A DNA stretch of 23,160 bases from an uncultured Lachnospiraceae bacterium (GTDB taxonomy: Bacteria; Bacillota_A; Clostridia; Lachnospirales; Lachnospiraceae). The stretch lies in NCBI GenBank assembly GCA_946410365.1, contig CAMKAA010000002.1, positions 1 through 23,160 on the forward strand. The letters are read 5' to 3'. The notes under the pieces are model-generated. The model had not been told where the DNA came from and did not search any database. It worked only from the letters and a program-made list of their open reading frames with translations. A program made the translations under genes and the position numbers. This document shows, one piece after another, positions 1 through 7,042 of the stretch. Each line of letters starts with the position of its first letter. The stretch's first letter is position 1.

Positions 1-434
1 CGGCAGTACATGTTTCCGGATCGAGGTGCGTTCTCTTTCTCTTGACGCTCAGCGCAGTCGGAATTCGATGAGTTCTCGCTGTCCCAGCGTTCCGCCGCAC
101 TCTTAAGGGCTTCGTAACGCAGGTGCCTGGCAGCCTCTTCAACACTCAGTCCGTTCTCAGCGGCATATCCGGCGGCATCCACTCTCACAGCCTCAAAGGG
201 AATCCCCGCAGCCTCGCAGTAACCTGCCACATACTCAAGATCTCCTTCCGCGCTCTCCCGCAGTCCATGATGGACGTGGAGCACTCTCAGCTGAAACCCA
301 GCCTGCGGCCGCAGTTCCCGCAGAATTTCCAAAAGACACATCGAATCAGCTCCACCGGACACTGCGGCAAGGATGCATCCGCCTTCTTCGATCATTTTGT
401 TGTGAATCATATAATCATGAATCCGGTTGATCAT
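1..434 (-). CDS. tilS: tRNA(Ile)-lysidine synthetase TilS, N-terminal part (runs off left edge)
   Basis: TilS uses ATP and lysine to convert C34 of the AUA-reading tRNA-Ile to lysidine in the cytoplasm. The 144 visible codons show the PP-loop motif SGGADS at residues 26-31, followed by a strand ending in the motif HVHHGLR, as in the TilS N-terminal ATPase domain. The frame is open to base 1, so the C-terminal part is missing because of the window edge, not a mutation. The ATG at 434 is chosen because AGAGG lies 6 nt before it. The frame stays open upstream to an ATG at 605, but no Shine-Dalgarno sequence supports that start. A hydrophilic Ser/Asn/Glu-rich stretch at about residues 114-136 follows the motif ARHLRYEALK and looks like an insertion before the usual AH-x-DD segment. 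tilS follows divIC, as in the rqcP-divIC-tilS cluster of Firmicutes, but across a long repeat-filled gap. Confidence 0.93.
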   Translation of the reverse strand, partial: MINRIHDYMIHNKMIEEGGCILAAVSGGADSMCLLEILRELRPQAGFQLRVLHVHHGLRESAEGDLEYVAGYCEAAGIPFEAVRVDAAGYAAENGLSVEEAARHLRYEALKSAAERWDSENSSNSDCAERQEKENAPRSGNMYC

Positions 435-565
435 TGAGTACCTCTGTATTTCCGGGTGAGTGGAGCCGTTTTCGATCAGGTAAGGCTTGTTGGGCACTTG
501 CTTTACATCCATTTTCGAGCATCGGCCAATTCTGGTGGTCTGATATGAAGCTTTAGAATCAGGTC
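435..565 (-). other. tilS upstream leader, no clear promoter
   Basis: This stretch lies between the tilS start and the repeat array. I see no convincing -35/-10 pair reading toward tilS. A small hairpin, CTGAT (540-544) with ATCAG (558-562), sits next to the first array copy. The tilS reading frame is open throughout. Confidence 0.4.
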
Positions 566-1070
566 CCATCAGTTTGGAAATAATTCTCGCAGGGATGGTG
601 CCCATCAACGTATTTCAATCTCAGGCCTCCATCAGTTTATAAAGAATTCTTATATAGATGGAGCCTCCGTGCCTGATCAGCAACAGCATTTTTCTCACAC
701 TCCATCAGATTTGAATAAAGCATGTCCAAAGACGGGGTGCTCCGGTTTTACAAGCCTTTCTCATCCCGTCAGTTTTGAAAAAACATGTCCTAAGACGGGG
801 TACTCCCACCCGATGAGCTTTTTCACCCCCATCAGTTTTGAATAAGCTTCTAAATTGATGGAGCCCATGCTCCTAACTTGTCCCAACAAGCTTCACATAC
901 ACCGTCAGTTTTGAAAAAACGGGGCCGAAGATGGGATACTCCCACCCGACAAGCTTTTTCAGCCCCATCAGTTTTGAATAAGCTTCTTAATTGATGGCCC
1001 CCCTGCTCCTAACCTGTCCCAACAAGCTTCACACACCCCATCAGTTTTGAAAAAGCTTCTTAAAAGACGG
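566..1070. repeat. Array of eight imperfect inverted-repeat hairpin units
   Basis: Eight 33-35 bp units share a core of the form CCATCAGTTTTGAA, then an A/T-rich centre often containing AAGCTTCT, and end in GATGG or GACGG. They lie at about 566-598, 629-661, 702-735, 765-799, 829-861, 902-934, 965-997 and 1038-1070. Each unit's ends pair (CCATC with GATGG, up to CTCCATC with GATGGAG in copy 2, and CCCGTC with GACGGG in copy 4). Unit starts, counted from the first base of the CCATC/CCGTC arm, are 63, 73, 64, 63, 73, 63 and 73 bp apart. The 73-bp and 136-bp periods are not multiples of three and most frames contain stops, so the array is not protein-coding. It fills most of the gap between the divIC terminator and tilS. 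I do not recognise the repeat family. Confidence 0.88.
766..1037. repeat. 136-bp tandem duplication within the hairpin array
   Basis: Bases 766-901 and 902-1037 align end to end without gaps, with about 16 mismatches by hand count. Each copy holds two hairpin units plus spacers beginning TACTCCCACCCGA and GCTCCTAAC. A third, partial copy starts at 1038. Hairpin spacing in the right half of the array therefore follows partly from tandem duplication. Confidence 0.85.
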
Positions 1071-1106
1071 AGCCTGATCCCCCGCAGCCCCAATCAACCT
1101 CACCCA

Positions 1107-1138
1107 ACCAAAGAAAGCCGCCGCCAACAGGCGACAGC
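1107..1138 (-). terminator. Rho-independent terminator after divIC
   Basis: Read on the minus strand, GCTGTCGCC pairs with GGCGGCGGC (two G-U pairs) across a TGTT loop and is followed by TTTCTTT. It begins 4 nt after the divIC stop codon, so it should end the rqcP-divIC transcript before the repeat array and tilS. Confidence 0.75.
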
Positions 1139-1141
1139 CTT

Positions 1142-1453
1142 TTAATACGAGCTTCCTTCCTTGAAGATCACTTCACCCTCATAGACCAGCCCGAGTTTCT
1201 CTCTTGCCACTTCCTCGATGTACTCTCTGGACTTTGTATATTGCTTGTATTCTTCGATCTCTTCCGCCCTCTGTTCTTCCTTCGCGATCTCGCTTTGAAG
1301 TTCTTCGATCCTCTCCTTATTCGAGTGGAGACGGCGGTAAAGGCTCCCGCAGGTTACCAGTACTACCATGATCAGAGCACCGACGATCAGAGCAGCGATC
1401 CACATACTAAGTCTGTTCTGCTCTCTTGTCTTCGCAGATCTCTCAATTGCCAT
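1142..1453 (-). CDS. divIC: Septum formation initiator, DivIC/FtsB family
   Basis: A 103-aa bitopic membrane protein of the cell-division complex, which in Firmicutes works with FtsL and DivIB at the septum. A short cytoplasmic basic N-terminus is followed by one membrane segment at about residues 17-37. An extracellular coiled coil rich in Glu/Lys follows at about 40-75, then the family's C-terminal motif REYIEEVAREKLGLVYEGE. The length is normal for the family. The ATG at 1453 has GGAGGAG 5 nt upstream. It lies directly after rqcP, and a hairpin terminator follows. Sequence and position both support the call. DivIC rather than FtsL is inferred from the gene order. Confidence 0.9.
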   Translation of the reverse strand: MAIERSAKTREQNRLSMWIAALIVGALIMVVLVTCGSLYRRLHSNKERIEELQSEIAKEEQRAEEIEEYKQYTKSREYIEEVAREKLGLVYEGEVIFKEGSSY

Positions 1454-1607
1454 TGATCTCCTCCCGCTCTTATCCTCAATACCATATCAGCAGACTGCTG
1501 CCGCAGCCCGCCGGTATCAATCAACAATCATCTGATTGTTCTCATCTTACCCCTCTTTTTCGGACACCGTCAATGCGGTGCGCCAATAGTTTAGAAAGAG
1601 TTCAGAA
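1454..1607 (-). promoter_or_regulatory. Structured leader between rqcP and divIC
   Basis: This 154-bp gap holds no ORF that I can support. It contains a palindrome CAGCAG-A-CTGCTG (1488-1500), flanked on the minus strand by pairable ATACC and GGTAT, and an 18-bp palindrome at 1523-1540 (arms AACAAT and ATTGTT, about 6-nt centre). Either could be an operator or an RNA hairpin. I see no confident promoter. In spore-forming relatives yabP and yabQ lie here. Confidence 0.4.
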
Positions 1608-1883
1608 TTACCCTTCCTCCTTCGAAGTCTCCGGTTCCGGCGATGGAAGATAGCGGAAGAGGTCCGCAGCAGCTTCCTTGCGCACATTTTCCTGTACTGT
1701 AAGAACTTCGACTCTGGTTTCCCGGTTTCCGAAGGAGATGCCTATGATGTCGCCCGGCTTCACTTCCGCGGAGGCCCTGGCTATGCGGCCGTTCAGTGTG
1801 ACTCTTCCGTTGTCACATGCCTCGTTGGCAACTGTGCGCCTTTTGATCAGCCTGGAGATCTTGAGATATTTGTCAAGTCGCAT
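1608..1883 (-). CDS. rqcP: RqcP (YabO), S4-domain ribosome quality-control factor
   Basis: A 91-aa RNA-binding protein of the Hsp15/S4 family. RqcP binds stalled 50S-peptidyl-tRNA complexes and helps RqcH add alanine tails to the nascent chain. The S4 domain fills residues 1-60, starting MRLDKYLKISRLIKRR, with NGRVTLNGRIARAS and VKPGDII typical of the family. The C-terminus is a short acidic tail. The ATG at 1883 is preferred over an in-frame TTG seven codons upstream, because AAGGGAG lies 6 nt before the ATG and overlaps the codons of the longer version. It follows hup, whose terminator lies just upstream of this start. Expression may depend on read-through or on a promoter I cannot place. 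Confidence 0.9.
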   Translation of the reverse strand: MRLDKYLKISRLIKRRTVANEACDNGRVTLNGRIARASAEVKPGDIIGISFGNRETRVEVLTVQENVRKEAAADLFRYLPSPEPETSKEEG

Positions 1884-1904
1884 GATACGCTCCCTTTTGC
1901 ACAA

Positions 1905-1932
1905 GTAAAGCCCGGAGATTGAACTCCGGGCT
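1905..1932 (-). terminator. Hairpin terminator after hup
   Basis: A perfect 9-bp stem, AGCCCGGAG and CTCCGGGCT, with a 6-nt loop, is followed on the minus strand by TTTACTTGT. The weak T-run suggests partial termination, leaving read-through into rqcP, whose start codon is only about 22 nt further on. Confidence 0.72.
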
Positions 1933-1998
1933 GTCAGTTACTCACCGATACTAAATATCAGTTAATCTGTTGACTACGTCCTTCAAAGAATGAACAGA

Positions 1999-2271
1999 TC
2001 AGTTGATCGCATCCTTCAGAGCCTTGCCGCCCTTGAACTTAGGGGTCTTGGAAGCCTCGATGGTGAGGGGCTGGCGGGTATGAGGGTTGATACCGACTCT
2101 TGCTGCTCTCTCGCTGACTTCGAAAGTGCCAAAGCCAACCAGCTGAACCTTGCCGCCCTTAGCAAGCTCTTCAGCTACTGTATCTGTGAAAGCCTTAAGT
2201 GCCTTCTCAGCGTCTTTCTTGGTAAGTCCGGCTTTATCAGCAATTGCTGCGATCATTTCTGTCTTATTCAT
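1999..2271 (-). CDS. hup: DNA-binding protein HU
   Basis: A 90-aa nucleoid protein that binds and bends DNA without strong sequence preference as a dimer. It starts MNKTEMIAAIADKAGLTKKD and carries the family signature GFGTFEVSERAARVGINP at about residues 46-63, followed by the arm sequence HTRQPLTI and the C-terminal PKFKGGKALKDAI. Length and motifs match HU throughout. The ATG at 2271 has AGGAGG 10 nt upstream; the longer frame lacks family similarity. A consensus promoter lies upstream and a hairpin terminator downstream, so it can be a strongly expressed single-gene unit, as expected for an abundant protein. Confidence 0.97.
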   Translation of the reverse strand: MNKTEMIAAIADKAGLTKKDAEKALKAFTDTVAEELAKGGKVQLVGFGTFEVSERAARVGINPHTRQPLTIEASKTPKFKGGKALKDAIN

Positions 2272-2319
2272 AATATAGATTCCTCCTGATAGTGATGAGA
2301 GCTTCTCTCCCATAAATTT

Positions 2320-2339
2320 CCTATTAAATTTATAATAGG
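2320..2339. promoter_or_regulatory. Palindrome over the hup -10 region
   Basis: Perfect inverted repeat CCTATTA (2320-2326) and TAATAGG (2333-2339) with a 6-bp AT centre. It overlaps the -10 hexamer and expected start site of the hup promoter, so it could be an operator or form the 5' end of the transcript. No regulator is identified. Confidence 0.45.
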
Positions 2340-2357
2340 TTTCTATTGGTTTGTCAA
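2329..2357 (-). promoter_or_regulatory. Sigma-A type promoter of hup
   Basis: On the minus strand TTGACA (2352-2357) and TATAAA (2329-2334) are separated by exactly 17 bp. This lies 58 bp upstream of the hup ATG and downstream of the cca stop, giving hup independent and probably strong transcription. Confidence 0.85.
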
Positions 2358-2399
2358 CAAGTGAACGATGTCAATGCCATTTATTGCCCAAGAGAGATC

Positions 2400-3731
2400 T
2401 CAGGTCCTGACATACCGATTCAGCAGGTATTCTTTGTTGTTGTGCTCCGGTACAACAAGCACTTCTTCAAACATTCCTGCCAAAATATCGCCGACTTCAC
2501 GCCCGGGCTTTACGCCCATTTTGATAAGATCATTGCCGTTCACTGCAAGCTCTTTGAGGCTCAGGCAGTCGCCGCGCTCGACAATTCTCCTGCAGATGCT
2601 GCACAGAGTGTCGAATGCCTCCTGCTTTTCCTCCCGCCGGTACGTGCTCTGGGCCAGAAAGTCGGCCTGTTTCACTTCCAGAAGAAGAGGAAAGAGGTCA
2701 ACACCGGTATTCACCATAGCTTTGCGCACCGCGGGTTCCGTCAGGCGGATCTGCGTGTCGTGATATTTGATCAGCGTGGTCACCTGCCTGATCGTCGCGT
2801 TGTCATATTTGAGTCTCTGCAGGATGGTCTTCGAAAGGCCGACGCCTACTTCCGCATGGCCGCGGAAATGGTCAATTCCCTCCTCATCTACAGTGTGACA
2901 GATCGGCTTCGCTATATCGTGTAAAAACATAGTGAGCCGCAGGACTCTGTCTTTGCGGATCAGACTGACTCCCTTGAGGATATGCTCTCCCACTGTATAG
3001 CAGTGATGGGGATTGATCTGGTCAGTCTCCATACACCTGTCAAATTCGGGGATGAATTCTTTGGTAATGCCCGCCTCCCAGGCAGTTCTGAGAAGTTCCG
3101 GCCTGTCAGAGAGAAGGGTTTTCTCCAGTTCTTCCCGGATCCGCTCACTGCTGATCTTCCGGAGGTTGGGCGCGAGGATTTCTGCGGCCTTCAGAGTCCC
3201 GGGCTCGATCTCGTAGCCGAGCTGGGCGCTGAAGCGGATCGCTCTCATGATCCTGAGCGCATCCTCAGTAAACCTCTGCACGGGATCTCCCACCGCGCGG
3301 ACAATGCCGTTCTCCAGGTCCTTTTGGCCGCCGAAGAGATCGACCAGTCCGCTTTCATTATTATATGCCATCGCATTGATGGTAAAATCTCTTCTCCTGA
3401 GGTCCTCCCGAAGGCTCGGCGTAAAGGTCACCTCTTTGGGATGGCGGCCGTCCTCGTAGACGCCGTCCACCCTGAAAGTGGTAACTTCATACCCGGTCCC
3501 TCCGCACAGAACAGTAACTGTCCCATGCTGCAGTCCCGTATCGATGGTCCTGGGGAACACACTCTTGACCTCCATCGGCAGGGCCGATGTGGTGATGTCC
3601 CAGTCATGGGGTTCCCGCCCCAGAAGGGCGTCGCGGACACAGCCGCCGACTACATAGGCCTCATAGCCGGCTTTCTGAAGACTTTCCAGGATGCTATTTA
3701 CTTGTTCCGGTATTACGATCTGCATCTGCAC
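2400..3731 (-). CDS. cca: CCA tRNA nucleotidyltransferase with HD domain
   Basis: A 443-aa class II enzyme that adds or repairs the 3' CCA end of tRNAs from CTP and ATP. The nucleotidyltransferase head shows GGCVRD at residues 29-34 and the metal-binding pair D43/D45 in PHDWDITTS. RRDFTINAMAYN at 113-124 and SSERIREELEK at about 194 follow. An HD motif (HD at 271-272, in MFLHDIAKP) marks the embedded phosphohydrolase-like domain, and the C-terminal NGNDLIKMGVKPG completes the fold. The first codon is GTG with GAGG 7 nt upstream; an ATG two codons later is a possible alternative. It follows proS after 79 bp with no terminator, so it is probably the last gene of the long repair/c-di-AMP/aminoacylation run. 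Confidence 0.95.
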   Translation of the reverse strand: MQMQIVIPEQVNSILESLQKAGYEAYVVGGCVRDALLGREPHDWDITTSALPMEVKSVFPRTIDTGLQHGTVTVLCGGTGYEVTTFRVDGVYEDGRHPKEVTFTPSLREDLRRRDFTINAMAYNNESGLVDLFGGQKDLENGIVRAVGDPVQRFTEDALRIMRAIRFSAQLGYEIEPGTLKAAEILAPNLRKISSERIREELEKTLLSDRPELLRTAWEAGITKEFIPEFDRCMETDQINPHHCYTVGEHILKGVSLIRKDRVLRLTMFLHDIAKPICHTVDEEGIDHFRGHAEVGVGLSKTILQRLKYDNATIRQVTTLIKYHDTQIRLTEPAVRKAMVNTGVDLFPLLLEVKQADFLAQSTYRREEKQEAFDTLCSICRRIVERGDCLSLKELAVNGNDLIKMGVKPGREVGDILAGMFEEVLVVPEHNNKEYLLNRYVRT

Positions 3732-3810
3732 GCATTCACCTCAGATCTGCTCTGTTTGGACTGGTGAGCCGCCAGAGATCAATACGCTCCGGACCTGTGC
3801 GCATTGTCGA

Positions 3811-5244
3811 TCAATATGCTCTGCCCCAGTAGACCATCTTTGTCGCGGGTTTTCCGCAGCAGACGCATACGTCGCTGAGCTGCTCCTGCTTGTAAGGGAT
3901 GCAGCGGCTTGTCACAGAGTAATCTTCTTTGATCTTCTCCTCGCACTCCCTGCTTCCGCACCACATAGCCTTTACGAAGCCCTTGGTGTCCTCAAAGAGG
4001 GACTCGAAAGTCTCCTTGTCGGGAGCCTCGAAAGTGTGCTCCTCAAGGTGCTTCTTCGCTCTCTCGTACATATCCTTCTGGATCTGAGGAAGGAGTTCTC
4101 CGATCTTCTCGGGGAGAGAAGCGATCTCGCAGACCATCTTCTCACGGGTGTCGCGGCGCACTACGACGCACTTGCCCTCGGCGATATCTCTGGGTCCGAT
4201 CTCGACGCGGAGCGGAATACCTCTCATCTCCTGCTCGGCGAACTTGAATCCGGGGCTCTTGTCGGTCTCGTCGACTTTGACACGGAAATCCTTAAGCATT
4301 TCCTTAATCTCAGCCGCTTTCTCGAGGACGCCGGCCTTTCTCTGCTGGATGGGAATGATCATTACCTGGGTGGGCGCGATCTTGGGAGGCAGCACGAGAC
4401 CGGAATTGTCACCGTGTACCATGATCAGAGCGCCGATGATTCTGGTGGAAAGTCCCCAGGATGTCTGGAAAGCGTATTTAAGCTTGTTATCTTTGTCAGT
4501 AAACTGGATGCCGTAAGCCCTTGCAAAATCATCGCCGAAGTTATGGCTTGTGCCGGACTGCAGAGCTCTGCCGTCGTGCATCAGGGCTTCGATGGTGTAA
4601 GTGGCGATCGCTCCCGCAAATTTCTCCTTGTCGGTCTTGCGGCCTTTGATGGTGGGGATCGCAAGGTCTTCCGCGCAGAAGTCCGCGTAGACATCGAGCA
4701 TCAGTTTCGTTCTCTCCTCAGCCTCTTCCATGGTGGCGTGGACAGTGTGCCCCTCCTGCCACATGAACTCTCGGGAACGCAGGAAAGGCCTGGTCTCCTT
4801 CTCCCAGCGGACAACGCTGCACCACTGGTTGTAGTTCTTGGGAAGGTCTCTGTAGGAGTGGACTTCATCTTTATAGAAGTCACTGAACAGTGTCTCGGAA
4901 GTGGGACGCACGCAGATCCTCTCCTGCAGCTCTTCCTGACCGCCGTGGGTCACCCATGCCACTTCGGGAGCAAAACCGTTGACCAGGTCGCTCTCTTTGC
5001 TGAGCAGGTTCTCCGGGATCATCATGGGAAGATACACATTCTCAACGCCGACTGCCTTGAAGCGCGCGTCCAGATGCTTCTGTACTGCTTCCCAAAGCGC
5101 GTATCCCGCGGGTTTGTATACCATAAATCCCTTGATATTGGAATAAGCGATAAGTCCTGCCTTAATTACAACGTCCGTATACCATTGTGTGAAATCCTCA
5201 TCCATGGATGTGATCTCAGCCACCAGTTTCTTCTGATCTGCCAT
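3811..5244 (-). CDS. proS: Prolyl-tRNA synthetase, type 3 (no editing insert)
   Basis: A 477-aa class II synthetase that charges tRNA-Pro with proline. ICVRPTSETLF (about residues 110-120) and class II motif 2 (about 144-167, including RWEKETRPFLRSREFMWQEG) are clear. The motif 3 region includes ALQSGTSHNFG and TSWGLSTRIIGAL. There is no editing insertion between motifs 2 and 3. The C-terminus has the zinc-type cysteines CGSRECEEK and CVCCGKP and ends in WGRAY, as in the archaeal/eukaryal-like ProS type 3 rather than the longer bacterial type with an INS domain. The ATG at 5244 has AGAGGAG 9 nt upstream. It lies 61 bp after leuA, too short for a T-box leader, so expression probably comes from upstream. 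Confidence 0.97.
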   Translation of the reverse strand: MADQKKLVAEITSMDEDFTQWYTDVVIKAGLIAYSNIKGFMVYKPAGYALWEAVQKHLDARFKAVGVENVYLPMMIPENLLSKESDLVNGFAPEVAWVTHGGQEELQERICVRPTSETLFSDFYKDEVHSYRDLPKNYNQWCSVVRWEKETRPFLRSREFMWQEGHTVHATMEEAEERTKLMLDVYADFCAEDLAIPTIKGRKTDKEKFAGAIATYTIEALMHDGRALQSGTSHNFGDDFARAYGIQFTDKDNKLKYAFQTSWGLSTRIIGALIMVHGDNSGLVLPPKIAPTQVMIIPIQQRKAGVLEKAAEIKEMLKDFRVKVDETDKSPGFKFAEQEMRGIPLRVEIGPRDIAEGKCVVVRRDTREKMVCEIASLPEKIGELLPQIQKDMYERAKKHLEEHTFEAPDKETFESLFEDTKGFVKAMWCGSRECEEKIKEDYSVTSRCIPYKQEQLSDVCVCCGKPATKMVYWGRAY

Positions 5245-5305
5245 TTATACCGGCTCCTCTCTAGTTTTGTTGTTTCTTCAATATTTTGACCAAGTCAGGT
5301 TGTGC

Positions 5306-7009
5306 TCAGAAGCTGTCCGAGGTTCCCTGCCTGAGATCGCCCAGCTGAAGTCTGTTCATAGCGGAGAAAATAGCGCGCACCGAAGCTCTCGTGATGTTGG
5401 AGCTGACGCCTACGCCGTAGGTGATCCTTCCGCTCTCGCCATCCATGAGATGGATGTATGCCGCCGCCTGGGAGTCAGAGCCCGACTTGAGGGCGTGCTC
5501 CTCGTAGTCCAGAATGCGGACGTTGAAACCGTACTTGAGTGAAAGTCCGCGCAGCACCGCGTCCAGAGGGCCGTTTCCGACCGCTTCGACTCTCTCCATC
5601 TTGCCGTGATCCGTAAATACGACCATGACCTTGGTGTCGAAATCTGTCTTGGTGTCGCTGCTGAGGTCGGTCACCTGCAGCTTTCTGAAGTGCAGCGGCT
5701 CGTTCTTGTACAGATACTCGCTGCGGAAAGCGTCCATGATCTGCTCCGGCGGGACCTCTCCCTGTCTCTCGGACATCTTCTGGACGACATCCGCGAACTC
5801 CCTGTGCATTCCCTTAGGAAGCTTGAAGCCGTAGTAAGTGCTCATTACAAAAGCTACGCCGCCCTTGCCGGACTGGGAATTGATGCGTACGACGGGTTCG
5901 TAAACTCTTCCGATGTCCGCAGGGTCGATGGGAAGGTAAGGAACTTCCCAGATCTCCGATTTCCTGCTCTTCATCGCCGCGATGCCCTTGTTGATGGCAT
6001 CCTGATGAGAACCGGAGAAAGCGGTGAACACGAGCTTACCCGCATAAGGATGGCGCTCGTCGACTCCCATCTTGGTGCATTTCTCGCAGATATCGACGAT
6101 CTCATTGATATCCTCGAGGTTCAGCTCAGGATCAATGCCCTGGGAGAACATGTTGTATGCGACAGTGAGAATGTCGACATTGCCGGTTCTCTCGCCGTTG
6201 CCCAGAAGAGTTCCCTCAACGCGCTGCGCGCCTGCAAGAAGCGCCAGCTCAGTGGCCGCGACGCCGCATCCTCTGTCGTTATGCGGGTGGACGCTGAGGA
6301 TGATGCTGTCCCTGTCCTTGAAGTGACGGCTCATCCACTCGATCTGGTCTGCGTACACGTTGGGAGTTGTCATCTCAACTGTGGAAGGCAGGTTAAAGAT
6401 CATCGGTTCCTCAGGTGTGGGCTGCCATACGTCCTGTACGGCTGTGCAGATCTCCAGGGCAAAATCCAGCTCTGTGCCGGTAAAGCTCTCGGGAGAATAT
6501 TCAAAATAGATCTTGCCGGGGAACTTCTCAGCTCTCTCCTTGACCCACTTCGTTCCTTCTACAGCGATATCGATGATGGCTTCTCTGTCCTTGCCGAAAA
6601 CCACATCTCTCTGAAGGGTGGAGGTTGAATTGTAGATATGGACCACTGCCTGTTTGCAGCCCTTGATAGATTCGAAAGTCTTCTCGATCTGATCCTCTCT
6701 GCACTGTGAGAGAACCTGGACGATGACGTCATCCGGGATCATATCCTTCTCGATCAGCTCCCTGAGGAAGTCGTACTCAAGCTGGCTGGCCGCCGGGAAT
6801 CCGATCTCGATCTCCTTGAAACCGAGCTTGACCAGGAGTTTGAACATCTCCATCTTCTCGCTTACGACCATCGGATCGACCAGTGCCTGGTTTCCGTCCC
6901 TGAGATCTACGCTGACCCATGCAGGTGCCTTTTCGATCTGCTTATTCGGCCATTCTCTCTCCGGATAATTAACGACAGGTGTCCTCCTGTACCTCTTATA
7001 CCCTTTCAT
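5306..7009 (-). CDS. leuA: 2-isopropylmalate synthase LeuA, long type 2 form
   Basis: A 567-aa enzyme that condenses acetyl-CoA with 2-oxoisovalerate, the first committed step of leucine synthesis. The TIM-barrel catalytic half has SVDLRDGNQAL (about residues 33-43), the metal-binding histidines in HPHNDRG (H241 and H243) and NGERTGN at 271-277. The C-terminal third, from about 420, matches the LeuA allosteric dimer domain, so leucine feedback is expected. Length fits the type 2 family. The ATG at 7009 has GGGGAG 6 nt upstream. It starts 33 bp after cdaR, where glmM is often found in other Firmicutes, and leads into proS. No leader peptide or T-box fits in the gap. Confidence 0.96.
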   Translation of the reverse strand: MKGYKRYRRTPVVNYPEREWPNKQIEKAPAWVSVDLRDGNQALVDPMVVSEKMEMFKLLVKLGFKEIEIGFPAASQLEYDFLRELIEKDMIPDDVIVQVLSQCREDQIEKTFESIKGCKQAVVHIYNSTSTLQRDVVFGKDREAIIDIAVEGTKWVKERAEKFPGKIYFEYSPESFTGTELDFALEICTAVQDVWQPTPEEPMIFNLPSTVEMTTPNVYADQIEWMSRHFKDRDSIILSVHPHNDRGCGVAATELALLAGAQRVEGTLLGNGERTGNVDILTVAYNMFSQGIDPELNLEDINEIVDICEKCTKMGVDERHPYAGKLVFTAFSGSHQDAINKGIAAMKSRKSEIWEVPYLPIDPADIGRVYEPVVRINSQSGKGGVAFVMSTYYGFKLPKGMHREFADVVQKMSERQGEVPPEQIMDAFRSEYLYKNEPLHFRKLQVTDLSSDTKTDFDTKVMVVFTDHGKMERVEAVGNGPLDAVLRGLSLKYGFNVRILDYEEHALKSGSDSQAAAYIHLMDGESGRITYGVGVSSNITRASVRAIFSAMNRLQLGDLRQGTSDSF

Positions 7010-7042
7010 AACATGCTCCCCTTTCTGTATTCATGAACCGGA

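Noticed and set aside
123..437. 104-codon plus-strand frame at the left edge
   Set aside because: It is the antisense shadow of tilS, whose SGGADS motif is on the minus strand.
566..1070. CRISPR array
   Set aside because: The repeats diverge between copies, the spacers resemble each other (part of a 136-bp duplication), and there are no cas genes nearby.
600..1070. A repeat protein or decayed gene in the array, read on the minus strand (peptides such as FKTDG...EACW or SKLMG...KLVG)
   Set aside because: Several frames are open over short stretches only. The 73-bp and 136-bp periods are not multiples of three, stops interrupt each frame, and no ribosome sites are apparent.
1561..1580. Terminator after rqcP (CACCG/CGGTG hairpin)
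   Set aside because: The stem is only 5 bp and no T-run follows on the minus strand.
3691..5289. 532-codon open frame on the plus strand antisense to proS
   Set aside because: Same explanation: proS on the minus strand is certain and the plus-strand product shows no family features.
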